From Marsupella aquatica (taxonomy: Eukaryota > Marchantiophyta): 64,000 bases of DNA. The DNA lies in assembly GCA_973895155.1 (NCBI GenBank), contig OZ316896.1, positions 19,344,001-19,408,000 of the forward strand. Direction: 5' to 3'. Shown here piece after piece: positions 24,851 through 36,898 of this stretch (its first letter is position 1; every line of letters starts with the position of its first letter). A program made the translations under genes and the position numbers. Under the pieces are notes generated by a model. That model saw nothing but the letters and a program-made list of their open reading frames with translations, did no database searches and was not told the origin of the DNA.

Positions 24851-27800
24851 CTAAGACTCCTGCCCACTATCATGCCTTCCAATGCTGGTCTGCTTCATAA
24901 GTGAATAGTCACTTATGTGTACAGGCCATTCTGCTTGCCAAAAAATATGATTGTAAAAATGGGAAGGGACAATTGCAGGCAAATCATATGATTTTCGAAC
25001 AGAGATCACACTCCATAGCCCCTCCACACTTGCCTCTACTTCAGGAATCACAACATCTATGATTCCTAAACCACAACCTCCAGAACTCTCCTTAGCTATC
25101 TCCTTGTTGCTCCACTCTTCTTTGCTGTAATCAGGGCTGCCTTTCCCCTGTGCCTTCCTTGACTTTGGAACTCTGGAATAAACCACAACAGCTGCTGCAG
25201 TTGTCAGACCTCCAGTACCGGGTCTGCTTCTCCTCCTGCTCAGTCTAGAGCGTTTCTTCATCACTGTTGTCCCCACCTTAGTCATCTCGAAGTCTCCAAT
25301 ACACCTGATCCACAAATGGACCAACACCATGAATGAGTATTATATTGAATACAACCAGATCTACAAGGTTTACAGATAACATATCAGAATACGCTTAGGA
25401 TGTTTTCAAATCTTAACTTGCTACCTTCGCTCCTCTGGAGAATGTGTTACCCCGGTGTGTAACTGATGAATGATAAACATTAGGCATGGAGTGTACCTGC
25501 CCCAAATACAGGTCATCATTCTATGTTGTTCTTTACAAAATTGTCGAGGGCAGTCACATCATCTGGAGGCAACTTAAAAATAGTTGGATAGAGAGGATCC
25601 ACTGTAAAACTCACAGTTGATATGACACAGTCCAAGTCAATGGTCTATGGATCACACATATTATAAGCAAATTTGTTCCTACTAGACCCAACCGGTGTAA
25701 ACCAATTGAACACTACTTGACATGCAGCTTCGGAACCAGGTCTATCAAGTAGATCCAAAGGTTCTCTAGATCTGCAAACACTGTTACCATACTTTCGGTG
25801 GATGCTTTGCACCCTGCCAATCCACCAAACATACTTTGGCCCATATGCAGAACGTACACACTGCTACCGGATCTCCTCTTGGCTTCTTTGGATTGGTCAC
25901 ATTTTGTTTTGATTTCCTTCCACCTGCTTTCCCTTTGGATGCTTTTGCTACGGCCTCTGAGTTTCGAGTTGCCCTGACCTCATGTTGTGTTTCATCAAGG
26001 AAGAAAACACCACAGTCAGTGCCCACTGTCATGAACATAGTTGGTACACCCTCTCTATAGTTGGGTTTGTCCACTAAATTATTGAAGTACACACTCTGTT
26101 TCACACGAGTCAATCGGTCCTTACTCAAGTGGGGGTTTCCAATCAGCTGGCTGACCAATGTACTTTTGTAGATCTGTCGCTCTTGAAAACACACAGTTGG
26201 CTTCACTTGCTTAATTGGTGCACCATACAACAAGTCTGAATGCATGATATTCATTGTTGCATACAATTCGGAGGCAGCTTCCTCTACATGAGCGTCTACG
26301 TAACGGACAGACATCCCAGGGAAGGAACTCTCAGTCTCAGTCTCAGCGCCAGCTACAATCCCCAGGGTGGTAACAATAGGTGAAGCTTCCAAAATCATTG
26401 TATCAATCTCAGTGACAGTTTGAGGTTGGGCTTCACCATTCAAAGCAGGTCGCACATCTCGAATGTCCAAAGTATCTCGTACATCTACAAGTGTATCCAC
26501 ATTGATGTCACGTACACCATCCACCAGACTTCACCCCTTTTGACTCAACTTTCCACGGTGAGTTCCACCATAGCTTATCCTTGCAAGATGTTGAAGGATT
26601 CATTTCCAGCTCAGTTGCAGCACATTGTGCCAAACTTAATCCCTCCTGCAATGCAACCACGATTGCTGCATTTGTCTCTATCCCTGTATAATCTGTCTGA
26701 TCTGGACAGACATGAACTGCCTCTGAATCTAATTGAAGATCCATCCAAATGTTCGAATGCTTTTTGTGGCTCTTTCCAGCACCCATCAATCCCTCTGATA
26801 CATCCATTGCAGCCAATCTGTTAAGATTAGTGGCACACTCCACTAATTCTGACAAGTCATAGCTTCGCTCACGACCGTTCATGCCCCCTACTTTTGAGAA
26901 GAATTGCTCACACGCATCTGAGCCAGTCAACTCTAGAGGCACTGGAAGATGCTTGAAGTGGTCTCGGAATTGGATTATCAACAGAACTATAAAATAGACT
27001 GACATTTGAACATCAAGAAAGGTTTGCATAGGGATACAGTTCCGCATGAAAGTAATTGGTTGTGTATTCCCCCCTACAGTATGGTTCCCATGGAAGCACC
27101 ATAGGCGCCACAGTCTGAAGAAGAAACCCACCTTCCCACAAAGTACAACCCTCTCCCGTAGAGTGAGCCGAGGGTTCATGAATATATCCAGATAATCTCC
27201 ACATATACGAACAAACACCTCAGTTCCAAGTGCGAGCTCCACCCTTGCATCCTTCCGCAGATGCAACATCCTCAGCGTAGAACCCGCCTTACGACTACAA
27301 ATCCTTTGTGCACTAGCCCAATTTTGCCTATCATTTCGTGTTACATCATCATGGTTCAGCCCATGAAGGTCATGGTCATATAAACCTAACAGGAGTCTCA
27401 GATGACTCAGGTTGGCCACTTGAGTCCCCAGTTTCAATATCTGAGCTGAAGAATCCAATGGGTTCACTAACTTCTTCCCATTGTGGATATAGTCTTGGTC
27501 ATGTAGCCCAACAGCGTGGGTCAATGGCCCATCACCTGTCATAGAGTGGCTCAATTTCCAGCCTTCCCACCCAAGGCTAAATCTTGGCCCTGCCTTCTGA
27601 CAGCCAGTATAGTCCTCCAACATTAACTTCCTCCTGCGTGCATCACCGTCACTTGCATGGCCGAGTAAAGGCCCCACACTCTCCAGACAATGAGTGTTCC
27701 ACAATGACTCCAGGATATCCCACTGCTCTCTAACCCAAGGAGCTTTAAATCTATTACATGTACCTGTAGCTAGTATAAGCAACCGTGGGAATCCCTCTGC

Positions 27801-30578
27801 AAGGGGATTGACTACTATACAACGAGCCATCTGCCCTACCACATTGTTGTCAAAAGCATCAACGATGATGTGGAAGCCAAGTTCTCCTTCGCCCACTTCT
27901 ATCTCCCACCCAACAAGGCATACATGCTCTGTTTGGGTGCCGCAAAACCCAATCATGGTGTCATGTTTTGGCAGCCACCTGCAAGAAACCAAAACTGAGT
28001 TCTTGGTTTCCAGATGGAGCCTACATAATAGTTGAAACAGAGATAAAGGTGAAACTAGGATCCAACACCATGACATGACTAACATCATGCGTGAGGGCCT
28101 GAAGTACAACATCATGCATGAGGGCCTGAAGAAAGTACCTTACTGTTTTTTTGACAGTGGTCTCATCTTCTGCCAAATAACAGGGAACTGGCCCTTTGAT
28201 GTTGAGTCTCTCTTTCAGTTTGGAGTACACTTGAGAGACAAACATAAATTGTTCAGCATGGATTCCTGCTCGGAATACTGCCATCCCTCTTCTGTCCCGT
28301 TGAAGGGTGTTTATGCTTGGCCCTATCCCATTACTTGCAAGGCAGTCAACAACACGTCGACCACCATGCAAGAAGAGTGTTTGGCAGAGAAGCTTTGTTC
28401 CAGCCTTGAACCTATATCCCTCCTTTGTCGTATTCAAGTTTGAAGCTATATCAGATAACATATCCCACAATGCACCTCTCCCACCAAATGCACCCTTCCT
28501 GTGCGCAAGGACTATGGACTGACAAAACTTAAGGATAGATTCCTTATTGGGGCCTTGATAGTCAAGATAAACTTCCTTTATACTAGGGATCCGAGACTTC
28601 AGCATCAACAGTTTGTGACTTAGATATTTCTGCAACTTCCTCTCTCTCAAAATTTGGTTTCTGTATACTTTAGCTTGGTTTTGGACCTCAGGAATTGTGA
28701 GGCAACCTAGCCGCCTGCCCTTGCCAGTCCCTCTCTCTCCTCTTTTCTCATAGGCCTTGACCTCTCTTGCTACCCGAAGTCTGAAGTCCTTCATGTTCTT
28801 AATGGAATAACACTTGGAACACGTCAAATCATCAAACCCGCCCCCCAACTGTGACATTCGACTACATTCTTTATGCCTGAAAAGGCCCTTGATCTCACAA
28901 GCTTCTTCACTATACATACAGAACACCTCTGCCATTACTAGGGGCTCTGCATACCACGCACCACCCACTTTCACCTGGTCGTGTAGGTGACTTTTGATAG
29001 GCCTAAGTTCTGACCCTACTTCTATCTCATCCCGCCACAGACCCCAACACAACAATGACAAATTATCGAAAGTACCTCTATCATCATCTCGTGCTGACAT
29101 CCTTGACGAGCTGCTTGATGCACCTGCAGTCGAGGTGCGAGTCAAGAACCCCTGAATTTTTCTCTGTTTCTTATCCCTCCCGTCCACAGTACGGGGTCTG
29201 CCAGGGCGCCCTGACAAAACTGGCTCATTTCTTGTAGGCCTCTGACTTTTGGCCACATAATCAAGATGGATCAAGCCAGTACAATGGCTTGTCAGATTAG
29301 CCTCCAAGTTTCGTTGTTTGGGTACCAAAGTCAAATGGTGAAGACAAAAATTGCAGAACAGTTTCAAAGTCTGGAACTCCACTGGTTCCTTATGGACATC
29401 CCCCTCGACTATAAACGTCTCGCGACCAACTGTCTGCAACTTGTTGACCTTTGCTACAATCTTCAAATGCTCGTCAAGTATGGCTCTATCAGTCAAAGTA
29501 TTTGACTGCGCCCTCCTTGCAATCTCCACATGCCCAACTTTCTCACTCCTGTTCCTAGCCACCCGAGCTGCATGCTTTGATGATCGCAAATGCGAATTTT
29601 TGAAGTTGGTAAATGCATTATTGATGGATGATTTATCCATCAATGTACCTTTTGCTAGCCCTTCCACCCGCTTGTCACACTCACAACACTCGATATGCCC
29701 CCAGGGCATGTTGTCTTTGTCCCAAGTTCTCACTTTCCACTTGTGGTCAGCACATTTAATGGATTCCATGTGAGTCTTCAACTTATCCGCAGATGCTTCC
29801 CATACTGCCTTTAAAGTATTGCTCATAAGAGTGGACATGAATGTGACTTGTTGTTCAGGCTCTGGCAAGGGGCAACCAGAGTGTGGATCAGCTTCCACTG
29901 GAGGCTCCTCATTCATGGGAAAATCGGCATCATCACTCTCTGGCAATGAAAGGCCATTCTCGGGGGTTTCACTTCCACAAAAATGGGATATCACGTGCGA
30001 CGAAGTATAGGGTCATTTTATTGGTTCAAAAAGAAGACTTAAGAATTTTCTGAGAAGAACAATAGGGTCTTTTAAATCCAATTTTGAGACTTATAAGAAC
30101 ATTAGGGTCCTTATAACCAAAATTTTGGAATATTCCAAGAATATTCCAACTTTATAGGGGTTGAAAAAATAAATTTTTTTCTTACATTTTAGGGGGTCCA
30201 AGGCCTAAAAACGTCGCAGGTGATGGGGAGGCATCCGTATAGTGAGACCCCCGAGAGGCCATTGGAAGCATTGCTACTCCCGAGGGCTTGCCCTGCGCCT
30301 CCAGGGTCTACGTGCACCAATGGGGTTGGAGGCTCCAAGGCATTTTTGGGAATGATAACAAGCTTTCCCCCACAATCCTCCAAAAGATTGCAGATCTCCC
30401 ATTTCTCCGGCATCCGAGTGGCGAGATTGACATCAATAAAGTGGAAGTCAAAATCGAGTAGTGCCTCCAACTTCAGTCGGGCATCAGCATACGATTCCCC
30501 TGCTTTGTAACTATATGACGATATAGGTTTCCTTTCCCCACCTTCTTTGTCTACTTGAAACAAAGTGGCAGGCGGCAT
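24851..30578 (-). pseudogene. Degraded DDE-type DNA transposase gene with several zinc-finger-like motifs
   Basis: Multi-exon mobile gene read on the minus strand. Parts: 30578-30256 (N-terminus, after the MITE is skipped), 29958-28139, 27978 to about 26530, then about 26524-25510 in shifted frames, and a possible last exon at 25330-24851. Cys/His motifs lie at about 29680 (CCECDKRV then HLRSSKH), 29340 (CNFC...HC...H) and 28870-28800 (FRHKEC...CSKC). The transposase core shows YLAEDETTV (Asp codon 28167-28165), GHASDGDARRRKLM (near 27650) and LTGSDACEQFFSKVGG (Glu near 26909), a plausible D-D-E set. The intron 28138-27979 has matching phases. Decay: frameshifts near 26530 and 25800, an in-frame TAG near 25650, and a MITE in an exon. 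Family assignment beyond DDE-type is not made. Confidence 0.72.
29959..30255 (-). mobile_element. hAT-type MITE, copy 5, inserted in the transposase exon
   Basis: Element of 297 bp with terminal inverted repeats CTCGGGGGTTTCAC and GTGAGACCCCCGAG, flanked by the exact 8-bp target duplication AGGCCATT at 29951-29958 and 30256-30263. Removing 305 bp (element plus one target copy) makes the two halves of the host exon one frame (...SNASNG then LSLPESDD...). Confidence 0.95.
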
Positions 30579-30854
30579 TCTCTCACCCTTTACTGACAAC
30601 CTATCCACCTCTCATGGGCCTGCGCACAGTCCACATGACAAAGGGAGCATCAACATAGGGATTGCTCAAAATAGGATAGGTTCATTTCATTCTAACCACA
30701 TATTCACCCAAAATGCAACTTTCTTGGGTGGCATGGCGCAACACCACACAATGTGGACATCATGTGCACCAATTCTTCTACTAGAGACAGGTTACAAAGA
30801 TGTTAGGCAGATTGATGATTGTTGGCCAATGCGGGAAACAAGCAACCTGGCCTA

Positions 30855-31238
30855 TTAGAATGGGCCAACATCCAAAGGAAGTCTATGGAGGGCCTGCGTG
30901 CGACAGGTATTAATCTGATAGTTTAAACAAACCGCCCCAATTCTCATTTCAACTCGATCAGTGGCAAGTGGATCCCTGAGCTCATTGATAACATCTTGGA
31001 TGTCATCAAGAAGGAAGTGGTACTCATTCAAGCCACACGGAAAAATGAATATGGCTTTCGCCCGAGCAACAATGAGACTGTAGAATGTGATCCAGCCTTT
31101 TGACCTCTGCCGAAAGGCCTCCAAAGCCATGCCAATTGCATTCTGTTGACTACATATAAGACAGGCTGGATCTTTACCGTTGCTTGTTGAAGGCAATGGA
31201 ATTGTGTGAGAGAGATAGAAAGGAGGACAGAAATTCAT
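30855..31238 (-). other. Unidentified open frame, possible exon of a mobile gene
   Basis: 127 codons with protein-like composition (MALEAFRQRSKGWITFY, DDIQDVINELRDPLATD). No family recognised. Lies upstream of, and on the same strand as, the transposase gene, so it may be an earlier exon of it or of a neighbouring mobile gene; no splice pair was established. Confidence 0.3.
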
Positions 31239-31374
31239 GATATCAAAGCAAAGTAGGCTACCAAGATTGGTTATAAGGCAATATTAAGCAACCCACACGT
31301 GGAGACCGCATCCACTGGACCAATCCCACGAGAGCCTTGCCCCATCCCGACCATTTCTCGTTAGGATTGGCTGG

Positions 31375-31849
31375 TTACAGATCCATTGCTGCTTTCTCCG
31401 ACATGTGTCGGGTGGGAAGGGCGTACCCTTTGCATGCAAGGACTCCAGATTCAGCGTAAGCACAAGAGGGACAGGGATCTGCACATGGCCATTTCAGCTT
31501 GCCCAAGTTTAGCTTGTCCCAATTCAGCTTGTCCCATATGTGCTTGGTCCATGTACAGTCGGGGCCAGGCCCACACTCCAATCCTTCTCCTCCACAGTTG
31601 TGAGGGCCACAACAGACTATACATGACTTAAGGGGCTGACAGCAATGACAAGTGACAACCATGGACACAATAATGACAGGCTCTAATCACACACTCCCCC
31701 AGGCAACCTGCTTCGAAATTACAAGGAGCGCTGGACTGCCAGCGGCTAAATCCAGCAGTCGCCAATGGGGGCATGACTTCCCCATGGTCTCCTTGAACTC
31801 GATGGGCCCTGCAAATTAAACGAGTCCTACATGTACAAAAAAATGACAA
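31375..31849 (-). other. Cys-rich open frames, possible exon
   Basis: Two overlapping minus-strand frames (31628-31849 and 31375-31668) read Cys-rich protein: FCTCRTRLIC, CNFEAGCLGECVIRACHYC, then CHCCQPLKSCIVCCG and CADPCPSCAYAES. The density of CxxC-like pairs suggests a metal-binding region split by a frameshift near 31640. A short WDKLN/LGKLK repeat follows. Function unknown. Confidence 0.3.
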
Positions 31850-32685
31850 AACTGAAATGACATCTTACCTGAGCAAGATACAAAGCCCTGTGCATTAGCA
31901 ACTTAAAACATATGAACTATATAAGAAGCGGTAAATAATGGAGCACAATTGAAAGAACCACAAAGTCCAGAATATGTACATACCTTGGACTAGAGTTTTT
32001 GGACCTCTGATAGAATGGTCCGCCAAGTAATGCAGCTTGAGGGGGCCGGGCCGGTAGCAGCTGCGTTGGGCACAAGTTGGTATGTTGCATGATAATGTTC
32101 AAACGTTAGCTCAGACATTTCAAAAAACCAATGATGCAGGGGTCATAACACACAACAACATTTTGTTTTGAACACGATGGCAAAAAGGAAATGACTACCT
32201 TCCTAGTTGGGGGATAGCAGTTGCCTTGTACCACACCTCCGTCAATACCCCTCCTTCAATACCAAACTCTCGTCCACTGGACATCACCGCTACCACAAGA
32301 TCCATTTCCAAAAAGAGCGTTAGTTGACAGTCTTTGAAAGGCCACCAGCATATGTATGTGTTCGTGCCATGCCTTTGGGTCATATGGCAGAATAGTCATC
32401 ATCGAATCCCTTAAAAGAAACTCAGACTGCCAGGGCCGAGGCTGACATACAAATACATAATATACTGATGATATATAGGTGATACAAAAATTAGTGTTGG
32501 CATCCGCTCATACACTCTTACAAAATGACCATTCAAGAGGTCATGTGAACTGCTAACTTGGCTATCATCCCTGCACAAACTAATCTCCTGCGTAGACTAA
32601 CAATCTGTGCAATTTAACCTCCCTATGCATGTACCTACTCGCCATCTTGAAGCTCTACAAGGCCTAACACAAAAGGGTCCGTGTT

Positions 32686-33150
32686 CTAGAGCTGACACAC
32701 TTTCCAGGCCCTCTTTTTTGCAAAAACCTCATTGTACTTAACGTCCGCGTCTGGATCTACATCACATGCTGGACACCGAGCATCCAAAGCATGTACACAT
32801 CCTGCACCAACAGTGATCTGAACACCATTCATCGTCTGAGTGAACATAATGGACTGTGGATCGACATACTTTTCCCACATGGTTTGGCGGGTCATACGGG
32901 ATGGACGATTAGAACCAAACATAATGCCAATAGGCCAAGTCCCTCTCAACATGCCTAATGCCTTTAGCTTACGTCGCAACCTCACTGCTTTCTCATAGAG
33001 AAGGCCTACAGATTGGCTTTGGGTGGTTACCATGGTGTCTTTTGCACCGTTACCTCCGTAGAAGGCAAAGACAGAGGGTCTGAAAATCAAGCCTACCAAA
33101 GCTGGTCCACACGACAAATCCTCCTGCAACAACATTGTCCGGTGTGTCAC
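32686..33150 (-). other. Unidentified open frame, possible 3' exon
   Basis: 154 codons ending in a stop. Contains GPALVGLIFRPSVFAFYGG, a basic stretch (KAVRLRRKLKALG), GVQITVGAGCVHALDARCP and CPACDVDPDAD. Composition is protein-like but no family is recognised. Same strand as the two frames at lower coordinates. Confidence 0.3.
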
Positions 33151-35510
33151 TCACTGTACTATAAAAATGGACAAACTGAGCATCACAAATTGCAAACAGA
33201 GCGAATGTTTCAGGGATTTGGCTAACTTACTTGGCCTCTAGAAATCGACAAAACTTCCCGCTCCCACAACTTCGTGTGGAGCTTTGGATTTGTTACATCA
33301 AAGCTCCTTGAGATCCACCTCTCCCCAACCTTGATGATTCACCTAAAGTTTGCTGCAGAATTTTGGGCAATGGTAGCCATCCCAGATTAAAATTTGTTTA
33401 TCAAACTCAACTGCACAAACTGCAAATGAATACCTTGCGGCCTTAACCCTTGACGCAATACAAGTGACCAAGGAAGTTCATTCCTGATTGGTGCGTACCT
33501 CAGTCTCCTTTGTCCACTGATCCTCTGGTCGTGACCCGGGTCCTCAAAGCTGAATCTTCCAACCTCCACTCTGCTCAACTAAGCCCGATGGATGATCACT
33601 GCAGCTGCTTACAAATGTCTGCGACCAAACCAGGAAAAGCGTTACTTACAGACCAACACCCTAGCCAGTGAAGGAGCTACAAATGGAGTCCAAAAAGTGG
33701 TGGAAGATTAAGTATGAGAGCAGACCTAAGGCAATAGCAGAAGGCAAGTCAGAGCAGAATAAAATAAGACATAGGAAGCCGGGGAGGAATCAGAAGAGCG
33801 ATGGCAAGCGCTTCAACCTAAGTGCAGAAATTAAGAGCTTAAGAAGTCCTAGAGACGGTTGCTAAAGGAACTCAAGAGCAATTGCAACATCCGAGGCAAT
33901 GCCATTTGGCGATATATAGTGAATGCAATATCGTCAACCAAGAAATGCAGTTCACTTGAGGGACTGTCACTACATTCAGGACTACATCGCGTGGGTTTTG
34001 TTCAGTCTAATGCAGGGAGAGGGTTACCTTGTTGCACCAAACCGGAAGGTGATCGCTCCTTAGCCTTCCAGGGGGTATCCTTCGATGATATCTGAAAAGG
34101 CCCACAGGCATCAGCTAAAAGCACGTAAACTCTACATCCATCCTTCCATTGAAAAACTCTCTCAACATTGAAAACCAGATGGCTTACCGTGCTCAATTGA
34201 TGTGTCCACTCCCAGAAGAGTCAACACGCAACACTGAAGCTTTCACTATCTCCTTCGATCACTGGGTTTCTCAAAAATGATCTGTAAGCAAAACATCTCC
34301 ACAATGAAGCACTCAAGCTGGCAGCGTTTGCAAATCCAATGAAATGTCACTCATGTCGATCGCATCAAGATCTTAAGGATAGTCACAATGACTTAGAACA
34401 ATCCATTGAAATCCAGCCAAATGCATTGGCAGTCAAAGGCACGTAAATCCTACAAATCACAATGCAGTGGCGTGCAAATCCGCAAGTTGGCACAGTTACA
34501 GCCAAATCCAGGAAACATTGAGGCAACACATAGAACATTGAAGACATAACCGGGGAGATAACAATGCATGCCAAAAATGTGGAAGGTTCACAGAGCATTT
34601 GAGTGGGTGAGATTGAGACGACCTTGACAATCGCAATGTCGGGGAAGACCTTCCAAACTAAGGACCTTCAAAGCCAGCACTCAGCGATGCTGGGCAAGAG
34701 CAAGAACAGGCAAACGAGGGCCAACAATGTAGGATGCGGATCGACAATGGTGGACAAGGCCAAAGCAGCAATGGCGGACGAGGAGCAGCAATGGCAGACA
34801 AGGAGCAGCGATGGCAGAGGATCAATGATGGTGGACGAGCAGCGATGGCAGTCGAGCAACGATGGCGGCCGAGCAGCGATGGTGGACGAGCCAGGAGCAA
34901 GCAGAAGGCATCAGGGAGCGGGAGCACGAGTGGGAGCGCGAGGCGAGGTGAGACCGAGCGCAAAGGAAGAATGAGGAGCAGGGGTACGAGGGGGGGCTGA
35001 CCCCGGGCGGTGACGGTCTCACGACTAAACCCTAAACCTTAGGGTTCATAACGTAGGCGAGGCCATGGATCGCCGATTCAATGGCTTCGATTCGCTCTCC
35101 CTCTAATCCAACGGTTTGAGTCATCCCCGATGTGTTTTCTTAAATTCCCCGCCAAAACCCCCACCACTCCACACACCTGGTCCATCCCCATTGCCCCGGG
35201 ATCGCCCCCAATCCTCCCTTCAAAACTTTTCTAGCTTAGCATAGCCAGTATTAACATTTTAATTTATGAAGGAGATATGGATACTGTAAGGATAATACAC
35301 GTGTACCAATTATAATTTGACACGTGTACCAATAATATGATGCCGCGTGTCGCTACCTATTGATTTACCCTTCCACAAGTAAGCAGGATGACATTTCAAG
35401 GGGTCTTACGAAATTACAAAGTGGTTTCAGTATATATGCGGTGGTTGCGGAATTGTAAGCAAATTATAAAAATTACCGCCGAAGGGATAAAAATGACCCT
35501 TGAACGGTTC
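33151..35510. other. Intergenic with low-complexity repeat and telobox-like motif
   Basis: At about 34740-34900 a degenerate 12-15-bp repeat of GCAGCGATGGCGGACGA type leaves several frames open on both strands; these are not regarded as genes. TAAACCCTAAACC at 35024-35036 is a plant telobox-like motif. Two copies of ACACGTGTACCAAT lie near 35298 and 35331, containing ACACGTGT, a possible G-box/ABRE core, about 1.5 kb beyond the start of the phosphatase-like gene's 3' end, so their target gene is unclear. Confidence 0.4.
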
Positions 35511-36898
35511 TCACGTCCTCCCCGTATTAGAAAGGAGGGGGGCCCAGGGGATCTCATCCGTGGTCCACGTCTCCAGTGGTGGGTAATGCTGCACCTCGTT
35601 CTTTCCGTCCCAAGGAATCTCTTCAGGAGTCACATCCAAGATGGTTCCAAACTCCTTATGGATACAACGACAATCTCCCCACTTCTGTTCCAAAAGAGCA
35701 TAGATGGCAGCATGATCCTCCTTGCTTGTTAATAAATTGAAAACAGACCACTTTGGATTGTTGACAGTGATATAATGTTGAACGCAGTAAGCCTTTCTCA
35801 ATTTGCAAAGATACGGCCATAATATCTCGGGCAAAAATGTGTCATTTGAAGCTGTGTGAGTAAATGGATTTGGAAACAATCCATTCACGTCATAATTCAA
35901 AAATGCCTTCAATGGAGAATCATCAATAAGAACTATATTAGAAGCATCATATTTTTCTGGAAAACGGTCCCAAATGGTTTGCAAATTCTTCAGAAGTAAA
36001 TTGGCCTTCCCATCTGTTATATCTGGCCTTTGGATGCAACTATCAAAGGTATCTTCTTGAGTAAAGACAAACTTGAACTTCTGTCGCTCCTCCTCAGTGA
36101 AAATCAACTCCATTAAGTCCATTGTTTTTGGCCTCCTTGCACAGGTCCAAATTGCGACGTCAAAAACCATGAAAGCTGCATATAGAAATTTGTGGAGGTA
36201 TGGGCGCTCCACATACATGAAATTAAACCCTCCACGTCTCCCCCAGTGCACACCACGTAAACTTGTCTGATTTTGCCATGGTCCTGAGCTTCTGGTCTTA
36301 ATGCAATCCCAACAAATCTTGTTAAGGTCAAGAACCAAGAGCTTTCGCCCGATCGGAGAGTGTAGTATTGGAGTGAATTCTGGAAACATTAAAATAAGCC
36401 CTTAGTCAATGCGACTCAAAGTTTAAACAATTACTACGGAGGAAAACTCTCAAAATTTGAAATCAAACAAACTTTGTTATAGCATTTGAAGTAGAGAAGA
36501 ACGACCCTGGGGCGACCCTCCTAGAAAAACATTAATTACATTCACTTGCCATTTTTTAGATCCAAAGTATACCTGGGTCAAACCCTTCCTCCACAGCAAC
36601 GCTTTCCGAGGGAATGCCAACAAAATCCTTTGAGGAAGGAGATTCTACGACGGAACTTTGATCTGTAAAAAAGTATATTATTACAAAGATAAAGCTTAGA
36701 TTGTCATTAAAATACCAAGAACCAAAGAAAGGGCTAATACTTTCCAATGCTAAAATGCCCAAATTCATCTATTGTTTGATCACCTAGAACACTCTGTATC
36801 TCGGAATTGATACCACTGGGAAGTTGCTCTTCAAAGGATGGGGGTGCAAAAACTGGGCTCAGTCTCAAGTTCAGTTTTTTGTAATCTGATTTTGCCAT
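35511..36898 (-). CDS. FCP1/NIF-type HAD phosphatase-like domain protein
   Basis: Three exons with consistent phases: 36898-36784, 36662-36573 and 36379-35511, about 357 residues, no stop or frameshift. The last exon is an FCP1 homology (NLI-interacting factor) domain: KLLVLDLNKICWDC, then RPYLHKFL, VAIWTCARRP and NIVLIDDSPLKAF. Active FCP1-like phosphatases have DxDx(T/V); here the motif is DLNKI, with the second Asp replaced by Asn, as in a known plant subgroup, so catalysis is doubtful. The ATG at 36898 is in the same frame as the methyltransferase-like frame upstream and separated from it by one TAA (36923-36925), so this may be the C-terminal domain of a larger mobile protein. Expression as a separate gene is possible. 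Confidence 0.72.

Noticed and set aside
20595-30255. A 9.7-kb transposon bounded by the inverted copies at 20595 and 30255, with its transposase starting at a CHFCGSE zinc finger
   Set aside because: The 300-bp similarity stops sharply at both ends, three other copies exist alone, and the 30-kb copy has its own 8-bp target duplication inside the gene. These are independent MITEs, and the apparent N-terminal finger is MITE sequence.
34603-35022. Overlapping long frames on both strands
   Set aside because: Low-complexity GATGGCGGACGAGCAGC-type repeat leaves all frames open; no real protein pattern.
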